Shown: positions 10,260-17,927 of the stretch, piece after piece
Layout of the letters: each line of letters begins with the position of its first letter
Numbering within the stretch: position 1 is the first letter of the stretch
Assembly: GCF_004345665.1 (NCBI RefSeq)
Contig: NZ_SLWR01000008.1
Location: forward strand, 372,001 to 436,000
Origin: Kribbella antiqua
GTDB taxonomy: Bacteria > Actinomycetota > Actinomycetes > Propionibacteriales > Kribbellaceae
Length of the DNA: 64,000 nt
Direction of reading: 5' to 3'
Position numbers and translations under genes: made by a program
Notes under the pieces: generated by a model
The model's input: only the letters and a program-made list of their open reading frames with translations
What the model was told of the DNA's origin: nothing
The model's database searches: none

Positions 10260-10321
10260 GCCGCCAGCCTCGCCTCTATACCTGACAGCACCTGGCAGCG
10301 TTAAGGACTAGCCTGAGGGAT

Positions 10322-11290
10322 ATGCGTTCGAGCCGGCTGCTGTCGATCCTGCTGTTGCTGCAGACCCGCAGGCGGTTGACCGCGCGCGAGCTCGCGGACG
10401 AGCTGGAGGTCTCACTCCGGACCATCTATCGCGACGTCGAAGCACTCGCGGCGGCCGGCGTTCCGGTGTACGCCGACCAAGGCCGAGCCGGCGGCTATCG
10501 GCTGGTGGAGGGCTACCGCACCCGCCTCACCGGATTGAACGAGCAGGAAGCGGCAGCGCTCTTCCTGGTCGGCATGCCCGGAGCGGCGGCCGCACTCGGG
10601 CTGACGGAGCAGACGAGTGCGGCCGAGCTTAAGCTGTTGGCTGCGCTGGCGCCGGACCAGCGTGATCGCGCCGGGCGACTGAAGAACCGCTTCCACCTCG
10701 ACCTGCCGGCTTGGTACCAGGACGCCGAGAACTCGCCCTACCTCGCGCCGGTCGCGGACGCCGTACTGCACGATCGCCGGATCAAGGTCCTCTACCGCCG
10801 CTGGGAGGCTCCGCGCGAGGTCGAGCGCGTGCTCGAACCGTACGGGCTCGTGTTGAAGAACGGCAGCTGGTACGTCGTTGCCGCCACTGCCGGCGGGATG
10901 CGCACGTACCGGGTCTCCAGCATCCTCGCGCTCACACCGACCGATGAGGAGTTCGAGCGGGCGGACGGCTTCGATCTCGCGGGGTTCTGGCAGGAGCACC
11001 TGGATCAGTTCGACCAGGCCCGGTTCACCGCGGAGGCCGTCGTACGGGTGTCGGGGCCGCTCGTCGCGCGGATGCATGACGTGTCGTTTCCGCTGCTGGT
11101 GAAGGCGGTTGCGGCGGCGGAGCCGGCGGAGGACGGAAGCGTGACGGTCACGGTGCCGATCGAGTCGGTGGGCAATGCGGCCGCCGCCTTCTGCCGGTTT
11201 GGCGACGCGCTGGAGGTGCTCGAGCCACCGGAACTGCGGGCCGAGCTGGCCAAACTCGGCCGCACTCTGGCCGGCATCTACGAGTCCTGA
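10322..11290 (+). CDS. WYL-domain transcriptional regulator (YafY type)
   Basis: A 322-residue regulator. An N-terminal winged helix-turn-helix (about 1-60) includes TARELADELEVSLRTIYRDVEAL, seen as TARELADELEVS and LRTIYRDVEAL, followed by AGVPVYADQGRAGGYRL. A WYL effector domain follows, with the SWYVVAA segment near residues 181-187. WYL regulators sense small molecules or nucleic acids and often control a divergent neighbour, here the two-domain protein at 9297-10259. The 62-bp gap would hold both promoters. The 3' end overlaps the opposing MarR gene by 13 nt. Confidence 0.92.
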   Translation: MRSSRLLSILLLLQTRRRLTARELADELEVSLRTIYRDVEALAAAGVPVYADQGRAGGYRLVEGYRTRLTGLNEQEAAALFLVGMPGAAAALGLTEQTSAAELKLLAALAPDQRDRAGRLKNRFHLDLPAWYQDAENSPYLAPVADAVLHDRRIKVLYRRWEAPREVERVLEPYGLVLKNGSWYVVAATAGGMRTYRVSSILALTPTDEEFERADGFDLAGFWQEHLDQFDQARFTAEAVVRVSGPLVARMHDVSFPLLVKAVAAAEPAEDGSVTVTVPIESVGNAAAAFCRFGDALEVLEPPELRAELAKLGRTLAGIYES

Positions 11291-11763
11291 GTCAGCTTCC
11301 CGTTGGCGGTGCGGCCGGCTTCGGTGCAGCGCTGGAGGAAGCCGGCGATCAGGTCCAGCTCGGCGTCGGTGTAGTCGGTCAGTACGTCGTCCATCGCGCC
11401 GATCATCGGCTGGTAGAGCCGGAAGACCTCCATGCCCCGGTCGGGAAGCACGCGGATGGTGACGCTCCGGCGGTCCCCGCGCGCCCGGTCCCGGACGATC
11501 CAGCCGGCCCGCTCGAGCCGATCCAGGATGCCGGTGAGCGTGGCCGGGTGCAGGCCTGCTTGCCGGGCGAGCGCGCTCGGGGTGAGCGGTCCGTTCCGTG
11601 ACAGAACGTCGAGGCAGTCCAGATCGACGTCCTTCAGCGCCAGCTTGCCGCCGACCTGGTGGTTGAGCAGGGCGAGCTGGATCCGCAGGTCGCGCAGCGC
11701 GGCCTTGATCTCGTTGCCGGTCCGCCGGCGGTGACGCGCGTCACCGGGTTGTGTCTGTTCCAT
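11278..11763 (-). CDS. MarR-family transcriptional regulator
   Basis: A 161-residue winged-helix regulator. The recognition region reads LTPSALARQAGLHPATLTG near residues 60-78, followed by LDRLERAGWIVRDRARGDRRSV, seen here as LDRLERAGWIV and the wing DRARGDRRS. The length is normal for MarR dimers. It is divergent from an oxidoreductase/DUF1772 pair with 67 bp between starts, so it most likely represses both itself and that pair. The tail overlaps the end of the WYL gene on the opposite strand. Confidence 0.9.
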   Translation of the reverse strand: MEQTQPGDARHRRRTGNEIKAALRDLRIQLALLNHQVGGKLALKDVDLDCLDVLSRNGPLTPSALARQAGLHPATLTGILDRLERAGWIVRDRARGDRRSVTIRVLPDRGMEVFRLYQPMIGAMDDVLTDYTDAELDLIAGFLQRCTEAGRTANGKLTQDS

Positions 11764-11767
11764 ATCT

Positions 11768-11791
11768 TATGAGTTCCGTACTATATGAGTT
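11768..11791. promoter_or_regulatory. Direct repeat in MarR/oxidoreductase divergent promoter
   Basis: TATGAGTT occurs at 11768-11775 and again at 11784-11791, 16 bp apart, in an AT-rich patch immediately beside the MarR start codon. It is a candidate binding site or -10 region for the divergent genes. It is not a clean palindrome, so assignment to MarR is inference. Confidence 0.4.
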
Positions 11792-11830
11792 ACAGAGATC
11801 CTTACGACGAGCACGGTACAGGGAGTTCGG

Positions 11831-12469
11831 ATGAAGATCACGGTTTTCGGAGCGACCGGCGGGATCGGCGGTCAGGTAGTGCGGCAGGCGCTGGAGGCAG
11901 GGCACAAGGTCTCGGCGGTCGTACGCGCGTCGTCGTCGTACGACCTCGTGGATCCATCGCTCGAGGTGGTGCGGGTGGCGGGGCTGACCGACGCCGGGCC
12001 GCTGTTCGACGCGGTCGACGGGAGTGACGCCGTCATCTCCGGGGTCGGGCCGCGGGGCCGCAAGGACGGGCCGGTCGCGTCTGGCAGTACCCGTTCGATC
12101 CTCGCCGCGATGTCCCAGGCCGGCGTACGGCGCTTTGTCGCGGTGAGTGCGGCGCCACTCGGGCCGGTCCCGCCGGACGAGAGCTTCCTCAACCGGCGCG
12201 TGATCCTGCCGATGATCAACGCCTTCGCGGCCGACGTGTACGCCGACCTGCGGGTGATGGAGGCGGACATCCTCAGCAGCGCCACGGACTGGACGATCGT
12301 CCGCCCGCCGAAGCTCACCAGCAAGAGCTTGACCGGGACCTACCGCACCGTCATCGGCGGCACTGTCTCCCGCGGCTACAGCATCTCGCGGGCCGATGTC
12401 GCACATCTGATGCTCGCGGCCGTCGGCAACCCGGCGATGGTCAACCAGCCGGTCGGGGTGGCGTACTGA
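11831..12469 (+). CDS. NAD(P)H-binding oxidoreductase, NmrA/atypical SDR type
   Basis: A 212-residue Rossmann-fold protein starting with the dinucleotide motif VFGATGGIGGQVV near residues 5-17, then AVVRASSS. A segment RFVAVSAAPLG near 104-114 matches the SDR catalytic-strand region, but the YxxxK pair is not obvious, as is usual in NmrA-like reductases or sensors. It is the first gene of a two-gene unit; the stop overlaps the next ATG (TGATG). Together with the divergent MarR gene it resembles stress- or quinone-responsive modules, but the substrate cannot be told. Confidence 0.85.
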   Translation: MKITVFGATGGIGGQVVRQALEAGHKVSAVVRASSSYDLVDPSLEVVRVAGLTDAGPLFDAVDGSDAVISGVGPRGRKDGPVASGSTRSILAAMSQAGVRRFVAVSAAPLGPVPPDESFLNRRVILPMINAFAADVYADLRVMEADILSSATDWTIVRPPKLTSKSLTGTYRTVIGGTVSRGYSISRADVAHLMLAAVGNPAMVNQPVGVAY

Positions 12470-12963
12470 TGGACAAGTTGTTGCGCACGGCAAGTCTGTT
12501 GTTCAGCGGACTCTTCGCCGGCTTCCTGCTCGGCGTACTCGTGCTGGAGAGCTCACTCCGCGAGTACGACGCCGCCGTCTACACCCAGGTCCGTCAGGTC
12601 GAGCTCGACTCGCTCGACACCCTCGCATCGGTCACGTTGATCCCGGCAATCATCACCACCGTGGTCCTCGCGATCCGGGCCAGAGGCAACAATCGCCGGT
12701 TGGTGCTGATGGCGGCCGCGTTGTTGCTGGTGGTGTTCGCCACCACGCTCGCGATCAACCTCCCGATCAACGCCGACCAAGGCGACTGGTCCGTGCAAAA
12801 CCCACCGGCCGACTGGGCAAGCCTGCGCGACCGCTGGCAGGTCGCCCACTTGGTCCGCACGGTCGCAGCAATCCTGGCCTTCGCCTCCCTGATCACAGCC
12901 ACGCTGAGCCGCCCGACCCCAGTACCCCGTCCAACCCCCGAGGCCATCAACGCCGGTCGCTAG
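12469..12963 (+). CDS. DUF1772-family membrane protein
   Basis: A 164-residue protein with four hydrophobic helices (about 9-27, 58-75, 83-100, 127-146). The RDRWQVAHLVRTVAAILAF stretch near 122-140 is the recognisable DUF1772 (anthrone-oxygenase-like) motif with Trp, His and Arg. The family is of uncertain function; a few members are anthrone oxygenases. The start overlaps the oxidoreductase stop, so the pair are translated together. A small stem GGTCGC/GCGACC lies about 35 nt after the stop. Confidence 0.72.
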   Translation: MDKLLRTASLLFSGLFAGFLLGVLVLESSLREYDAAVYTQVRQVELDSLDTLASVTLIPAIITTVVLAIRARGNNRRLVLMAAALLLVVFATTLAINLPINADQGDWSVQNPPADWASLRDRWQVAHLVRTVAAILAFASLITATLSRPTPVPRPTPEAINAGR

Positions 12964-13119
12964 CCGCTCAAGCCACCGCGGTTTCCGGAAACTTTTGGTC
13001 GCTGGGCGCGACCTTATGTTCCGAAAAGGCCGGGGAAGGTCGGGGCGCGGGCGGGTCGGGCCCCGGGGGGATGGGGAACGCAGGGGAATGGTGAGCGGGC
13101 CGGGCGGTGGGCTGCTGCC

Positions 13120-13205
13120 ATTTCATGGGTTAACCCTTGACGTTGTGGGTTGCCCGCTCGCATGCCGGGGGAGAACCCACAACGCAAGGGGTTAACCCAT
13201 GAAAT
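13120..13205. repeat. Long composite palindrome, copy 1
   Basis: Arms of 32 bp at 13120-13151 and 13174-13205 are inverted copies matching at 29 of 32 positions, with a 22-nt centre. Each arm contains ATGGGTTAACCC, six variable bases, then TTGTGGGTT; the GGGTTAACCC core is itself a perfect 10-bp palindrome. It lies between the convergent ends of the DUF1772 gene and the DmpA-like gene. It could act as a bidirectional terminator, but there is no T-run. The same two-part architecture occurs at 24496-24580. Confidence 0.88.
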
Positions 13206-13221
13206 GCGTCGCGGGTTCGGG

Positions 13222-14265
13222 TCAGCTGAGGGTGCCCGCGGAGGCGAGGCGGCTGCGGACGAGGTCGTGGGAGACGGCGTGGGCGGTGTGGCCTTGGAAG
13301 CCGGTTGTGGTGGTGGCCATGGTGAGGGAGTTGAGCAGCGCTTCCTCGACCGACTCCGTGGTGGCCTGGAATGGGGCGCGGAGGTCCCGGTCGGAGAAGC
13401 CTGGGGTGCGGTTGGTGGTGAAGGCGATGGCGTAGTCGCCGCTGCCGGGGGCGTAGTCGGAGCCGACGCGGCCCATCGCGAAGATCGCGCGCCGGGCGAC
13501 GCGGCCGACTTGGCGGGCGTCGAGCGGGAGGTCGGTGGCGACCACGATCATGCAGGAGTTGCCGTCGTCCGGGCCAGGATCGTCGCCGCGGCTCGCGTCC
13601 CGGCGATCGCTCATCTCCCGGACGCCGGGGTCAGCGTCGCCAGCGGCCGGGATCGGGGTGCCGAGGACGGTGAGCGTGCCGGAGAAGTTGGTTTGGACGA
13701 GGACGCCGATCGTGCCTGAGCTGACCGCGCGAGACGACGTACCGATGCCGGCTTTGAAGCCCAGGGCGGCGGTGCCGGTGCCGGCTCCGACGCAACCCTC
13801 GGCCGGGAGGTCGGTGGAAGCGGAGTCGAGCGCGGCGTGGACATCGTCGGGGGTGATCGGGCGGCGGCGGATGTCGGAGAGATGGCCGTCGTTCGTCTCG
13901 CCGACGACCGGATTGAGGCTGGTCGCCAAAGGGTCCCGGTCGAGCAGCCAGGTCAACAGCGCGTCCGCGACCCGGAAGACGCTGAGCGTGCCGGTGAGCA
14001 GGATCGGAGTCTCGATCACGCCCAGCTCGTCCACCTGGGTGGAGCCGACGAGCTTCCCGTAACCGTTGCCGACAGCAATCGCAGCCGGAAGCCCGCCCGC
14101 AAACCCGTCCGGCACGATCGCGGTGACGCCGGTCTGAAGCTCACCGGTGGAGATCGTGGTCTGCCCGACACGAACCCCTGGTACGTCGGTGATCGCATTC
14201 AACGGACCGGTCGGAAGCGTGCCGACGGTCACACCGAGTTCACGGACTCTCCGGGGTATCTGCAT
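13222..14265 (-). CDS. P1/S58 family peptidase (DmpA-like)
   Basis: A 347-residue N-terminal nucleophile hydrolase of the L-aminopeptidase/D-amidase (DmpA) family. The start has the typical NAITDVPGVRVGQTT near residues 23-37, followed by GNGYGKLVGSTQV, and later VGAGTGT..GFKAGIGTSS. The self-cleavage/nucleophile site is in the GNSCMIVVATD segment near residues 235-245, with the serine after GN. The family processes small peptides or amides; the precursor is expected to split at this serine. The start codon overlaps the possible first ATG of the divergent metallo-hydrolase gene. Confidence 0.9.
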   Translation of the reverse strand: MQIPRRVRELGVTVGTLPTGPLNAITDVPGVRVGQTTISTGELQTGVTAIVPDGFAGGLPAAIAVGNGYGKLVGSTQVDELGVIETPILLTGTLSVFRVADALLTWLLDRDPLATSLNPVVGETNDGHLSDIRRRPITPDDVHAALDSASTDLPAEGCVGAGTGTAALGFKAGIGTSSRAVSSGTIGVLVQTNFSGTLTVLGTPIPAAGDADPGVREMSDRRDASRGDDPGPDDGNSCMIVVATDLPLDARQVGRVARRAIFAMGRVGSDYAPGSGDYAIAFTTNRTPGFSDRDLRAPFQATTESVEEALLNSLTMATTTTGFQGHTAHAVSHDLVRSRLASAGTLS

Positions 14266-14284
14266 GCCAGCTATCGTCGGGCAA

Positions 14285-14992
14285 ATGCTGCAGCAGGTGA
14301 GCGGGCGGGTCTGGATCTATCCCCACGACCCCGACCCGGACGCGATCCGGCCGTCGGTCGCGGTGATCGCGGACGAGCGGGGCAGCGTGCTGATCGACGC
14401 CGGCAACAGCCCCGAGCATGCGGGGGCCATCCAAGCGGCGATCGCAGAGGCTGGGCTGCCGGCGCCGAAGTGGCTGGTCTACACGCATCACCACTGGGAC
14501 CACATCTGGGGAGCCTGCGCCTGGCCTGACGTGACCGTGGTCGCTCATGAAGCCGCCGTCGACATCCTGGCCAAAGAGGCCGAGCGCCCCTGGAGCCACC
14601 GCTACCTCCGCGACCAGGTCGAGGAGAACCCGAAGCTCGGACCCAGCTTCCGCGCCCGGGCCCTCGCCGTACCGGACTGGACGGACTTCCGCATCGTCCT
14701 CCCGGATCAGACCTTCGACGACACCCTCACGCTCCCGACAGGCGTCGTACTGCGTCATGTCGGCGGCAAGCACGCGCCTGACTCCCTCGTCGCGATCGAC
14801 TCCGGCGTCATCCTCCTGGGCGACTGTTTCTACCCGCCGCCGTTCCACCTCCGCGGCCCGGACGACACCGTCGACCACGGTCTGATCAAGCGTCTCTTCG
14901 GCGAGCGTCACACCTGGTACGTCGATGCTCACTCAGCTCCGCGCCGTCCGGGAACCGGACCTGGGGGTGGAGAGGCCGGCGTGGCCATCTAG
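14285..14992 (+). CDS. Metallo-beta-lactamase-fold hydrolase
   Basis: A 235-residue MBL-fold protein. The metal site YTHHHWDHIWGA (HxHxDH variant) lies near residues 63-74, preceded by LIDAGNSPEH; LLGDCFY near 177-183 provides the bridging aspartate. It probably cleaves an ester or thioester such as a glyoxalase-type substrate; specificity is unknown. Start choice is open: ATG 14264 overlaps the start codon of the opposite gene, so I prefer ATG 14285, though its ribosome site is weak. It ends just before hisE and may be in the same transcript. Confidence 0.85.
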   Translation: MLQQVSGRVWIYPHDPDPDAIRPSVAVIADERGSVLIDAGNSPEHAGAIQAAIAEAGLPAPKWLVYTHHHWDHIWGACAWPDVTVVAHEAAVDILAKEAERPWSHRYLRDQVEENPKLGPSFRARALAVPDWTDFRIVLPDQTFDDTLTLPTGVVLRHVGGKHAPDSLVAIDSGVILLGDCFYPPPFHLRGPDDTVDHGLIKRLFGERHTWYVDAHSAPRRPGTGPGGGEAGVAI

Positions 14993-15004
14993 GCTGGGCG
15001 GGCG

Positions 15005-15268
15005 ATGAAGAGCTTTGAGGAACTGTTTGCCGAGCTGGGCGAGAAGGCGCTGACGCGGCCGGAGGGATCCGGGACCGTGGCCGCGCTGGATGCCGGCGTG
15101 CACGCGATCGGCAAGAAGCTGGTCGAGGAGGCCGCCGAGTCCTGGATGGCCGCCGAGTACGAGAGCAAGGAGCGGGCCGCGGAGGAGCTGTCCCAGCTGC
15201 TCTACCACGCGCAGGTGATGATGCACGCGCTCGGCCTGGACCTCGACGACGTCTACCGACATCTGTAG
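15005..15268 (+). CDS. hisE: Phosphoribosyl-ATP pyrophosphatase
   Basis: An 87-residue protein of the MazG-like superfamily that hydrolyses phosphoribosyl-ATP to phosphoribosyl-AMP, the second histidine step. [18 protein letters not shown] near residues 38-55 and the [14 protein letters not shown] helix near 60-73 hold the conserved metal-binding acidic residues. Size is that of a stand-alone actinobacterial HisE. hisG follows 49 nt later; hisE-hisG adjacency is standard in actinobacteria, where the remaining his genes lie elsewhere. Confidence 0.96.
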   Translation: MKSFEELFAELGEKALTRPEGSGTVAALDAGVHAIGKKLVEEAAESWMAAEYESKERAAEELSQLLYHAQVMMHALGLDLDDVYRHL

Positions 15269-15317
15269 GAGCCACCCACAGATTCCGGTATTCACCTCTT
15301 CAGGAAAGGGCAGTGTC

Positions 15318-16166
15318 ATGCTGCGCGTCGCAGTACCCAACAAGGGCTCGCTGAGCGAGGCCGCCACCGAGATTTTGATCGAAGCCGGCTACAAACAGCG
15401 CCGGACCACCAAGGACCTCGCGCTCACCGACGCCGCGAACGAGGTCGAGTTCTACTACCTCCGCCCGCGCGACATCGCCGTGTACGTCGGTGAGGGCACC
15501 CTCGACGTCGGCATCTCCGGCCGTGACCTGGTGCTCGACTCGCACGCCGACGCCGAGGTGATCATGGAGCTCGGCTTCGGCGGGTCCACCTTCCGGTTCG
15601 CCGGCCCGCCCGGGGTCGCCGACTCGGTCAAGGACCTGGCCGGCAAGCGGATCGCCACGTCGTACGCCGGAGTCCTCCAGGACCACCTGGCCGAGAACGG
15701 GGTCGAGGCCTCGGTCGTCCGCCTGGACGGAGCGGTCGAGTCGGCCGTTCAGCTGGGCGTCGCGGACGTGATCGCGGACGTCGTCGAGACCGGTACGACG
15801 CTGCGCCAGGCCGGGCTGGAGGTGTTCGGCGACGCGATCCTGAAGTCCGAGGCGGTGCTGATCAAGCGGCACGGCGTGGAGATGCCGCCGAACGGGCTGC
15901 AGCAGCTGGTACGACGGCTCGAGGGCGTCCTGATCGCGCGGAACTACGTGATGATGGACTACGACATCCGCGCCGAAGCCGTCGACGCGGCCACTGCCTT
16001 GGCGCCCGGCCTCGAGTCGCCGACCGTGTCGCCGCTGCACCGGGAAGGCTGGGTCGCCGTCCGGGTGATGGTGCTCAAGGCCGACGCGCAGCGCATCATG
16101 GATCAGCTCTGGGAGGTCGGTGCTCGTGCCATCCTCACCACGGATATCCACGCCTGCCGGATCTGA
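15318..16166 (+). CDS. hisG: ATP phosphoribosyltransferase, long form
   Basis: A 282-residue HisG, catalysing the committed histidine step from ATP and PRPP. It begins LRVAVPNKGSL; the PRPP loop is VVETGTTLRQAGL near 155-167. The last 75 residues form the ACT-like regulatory domain of long-form HisG, which mediates histidine feedback and needs no HisZ. AGGAAAGG lies upstream of the ATG. The next gene starts one base after its stop. Confidence 0.97.
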   Translation: MLRVAVPNKGSLSEAATEILIEAGYKQRRTTKDLALTDAANEVEFYYLRPRDIAVYVGEGTLDVGISGRDLVLDSHADAEVIMELGFGGSTFRFAGPPGVADSVKDLAGKRIATSYAGVLQDHLAENGVEASVVRLDGAVESAVQLGVADVIADVVETGTTLRQAGLEVFGDAILKSEAVLIKRHGVEMPPNGLQQLVRRLEGVLIARNYVMMDYDIRAEAVDAATALAPGLESPTVSPLHREGWVAVRVMVLKADAQRIMDQLWEVGARAILTTDIHACRI

Positions 16167-16167
16167 C

Positions 16168-16617
16168 ATGCTCTGGTCCTTCCACCCGCGGATTGTCGCC
16201 GTCATGGCGGGCGGAATGGGACTGTCGCTGGTGGCGATCTTCGGAGTGATCTGGTTCCGGTTGCCGGATGACGCGCGGGAGACGTTCAGCTGGTTCCAGC
16301 GGCTGACGTTGCTCGCCTTCTTCGGCGCGGTGCTATGGATCCTGTACCGGCTGGCGACACTGCGGGTGACGGCGTACGACGATCGGCTCCGGGTCCGCAA
16401 CGTGTTCAAGTCCTACACACTTCCGTGGACCGAGGTGTCGGCGTTGCGGTTCCGGCCGGGGGACGCGTGGCTCCAGCTGTTCGATGCCGACGGCAACCGC
16501 CTGGGCATCCTCGCGGTCCAGACCGCCGAGGGCGCCCGGGCGTCACGTGCGGCGAAGGAGCTGGCGGCGGTCGCCCGCGAGCATGGGGCCGGGCCTAGGC
16601 AGACACCCGGAACGTAG
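16168..16617 (+). CDS. PH-domain membrane protein downstream of hisG
   Basis: A 149-residue protein with two hydrophobic helices (about 8-26 and 42-59) followed by a bacterial PH-like domain that includes the LRVTAYDDRLRVRN strands and PWTEVSALRF. A small membrane PH protein following hisG is a frequent actinobacterial arrangement; the function is unknown. The start is the ATG at 16168, one base after the hisG stop. The last 23 nt overlap the opposing aldose epimerase gene. Confidence 0.8.
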   Translation: MLWSFHPRIVAVMAGGMGLSLVAIFGVIWFRLPDDARETFSWFQRLTLLAFFGAVLWILYRLATLRVTAYDDRLRVRNVFKSYTLPWTEVSALRFRPGDAWLQLFDADGNRLGILAVQTAEGARASRAAKELAAVAREHGAGPRQTPGT

Positions 16618-17479
16618 TCGTGTGTGAGTCGCCGGGCTTCAGGACGACCAGGTTCTGCCCGGTGATGAAGGCGTTCGGCGGACACGTCATCGGCTCGACG
16701 GCGAGCGCCGTACGGCCGATCGCGCCGCCGGTGTAGAGCTGCATCCATGCGGTGTCACTGGTGAGGACAGACCTCGCGCCGGAGTCCGGGTCGGTCAGCG
16801 TCACGGACCACTCGCCGCCGCCCAGCCCGGTGAACGAGTTGTCGATGTCGAGATCCCCGATCGCCCGTGGGCTGTGGAAGTCGTACGGCGAACCGGCGAC
16901 CGGCGACAGCCCGATCGGCGTCATCCGCTCCGGCGACACCTCCAGCCACTCGGCCGCGCTGAACTCCAGCACGCACTCGTCGATTGAGCGCCCCACGCTT
17001 AGATAGGGATGCGCTCCATACCCGTACGGCGCATCCGACGCGCCGACGTTGGTCGCGCTGGCAGTCACCGCGAGCCCGTCGGCCAGCTCGTATCGGATCT
17101 TCAGCTCGAGCTGATGCGGGTACCCCGGCTGGCCGTGCAGCCGATGCCCGACCTCGACCACCGCCTCGTTCGACCCGTCGTCGAGGCGTTCCCAGTTCGC
17201 CCAGCGCGTCAGGCCGTGAATGGCGTTCCGGCGGGCCGGCTCGGTCAGGTAGAGCTCGTAGTCGACGCCCTCGAACGTGTACTTGCCGTCGGTGATCCGG
17301 TTCGGCCAGGGGAACAGGTGCTGCCCGATCCCGGCGTGTGCCATCTCATCTTCGCCGTACCCGAGCAGCACCTCACGCCCGTCGTACGTGAGCCCACGCA
17401 GCCCGCCGCCGACACTCACCACCGTCCCGGTGTATCCACCGGCCCGAACCACCCACTGCTCCCCGGAAGGCAGAATCAT
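16595..17479 (-). CDS. Aldose 1-epimerase family protein
   Basis: A 294-residue galactose mutarotase-superfamily protein. Family landmarks include GQHLFPWPNRI near residues 52-62, NAIHGLTRWANW near 85-96 with the catalytic-type His, YGYGAHPYL near 152-160 and a late AVEPMTCPPNAF near 259-270. It interconverts sugar anomers or binds a related sugar; the precise substrate is open. Its 3' end overlaps the PH-domain gene on the other strand; its start faces the YCII gene across 92 bp. Confidence 0.9.
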   Translation of the reverse strand: MILPSGEQWVVRAGGYTGTVVSVGGGLRGLTYDGREVLLGYGEDEMAHAGIGQHLFPWPNRITDGKYTFEGVDYELYLTEPARRNAIHGLTRWANWERLDDGSNEAVVEVGHRLHGQPGYPHQLELKIRYELADGLAVTASATNVGASDAPYGYGAHPYLSVGRSIDECVLEFSAAEWLEVSPERMTPIGLSPVAGSPYDFHSPRAIGDLDIDNSFTGLGGGEWSVTLTDPDSGARSVLTSDTAWMQLYTGGAIGRTALAVEPMTCPPNAFITGQNLVVLKPGDSHTTTFRVSA

Positions 17480-17571
17480 GACCCCATCCTCACAAATTCC
17501 TGGCCGACTGTGTCCATCGGCGCCGACGCCGTTCGTGGTGATGCTGTAAACACGCTGACAGGAGGTTGGAC

Positions 17572-17925
17572 ATGAGGTATTTGCTGCTGATCAACGCCGG
17601 CGAGCTCGACCTGACCGGTGGGGCGGTCGGGTGTGAGCCGGAGGACTGGATGCGGTTCGACAAGGAGATTCAGGAGTCAGGTGTGGTCGTCGCGTCCGAG
17701 TCGCTCGCGGATCTGGTCACCGCGACGCGGGTGCAGGTGGACAACGACGGCAAGCGGACGGTGACCGACGGGCCGTTCGCCGAGACGCGGGAGGTGCTCG
17801 GCGGGTTCTACGTGATCGACGTACCGGACCTCGACGTCGCCCTCGACTGGGCCGCCCGCTGCCCCGGCTCCCGCGCCGGTGGCTCGGTCGTCGTACGCCC
17901 GGTCGCCGAGTTCCCGGGAGCCTGA
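17572..17925 (+). CDS. YCII-domain (DGPF) protein, ECF42 partner
   Basis: A 117-residue YCII-fold protein with MRYLLLINAGE at the start, the family DGPFAETREVLGGFYVIDV near residues 66-84, and a closing VVRPVAEF. Start ATG 17572 follows a strong AGGAGG at 17559-17564. The stop is 2 nt before the sigma factor start. DGPF/YCII proteins are the defining genomic partners of ECF42 sigma factors; their biochemical role is unsettled, and some relatives bind small chlorinated or dicarbonyl compounds. Confidence 0.9.
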   Translation: MRYLLLINAGELDLTGGAVGCEPEDWMRFDKEIQESGVVVASESLADLVTATRVQVDNDGKRTVTDGPFAETREVLGGFYVIDVPDLDVALDWAARCPGSRAGGSVVVRPVAEFPGA

Positions 17926-17927
17926 GA

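Noticed and set aside
13120-13205. Insertion-sequence ends or a miniature transposon
   Set aside because: The arms are close inverted copies, but there is no flanking target duplication and no transposase, and the inner box structure is repeated, so a palindromic element fits better.
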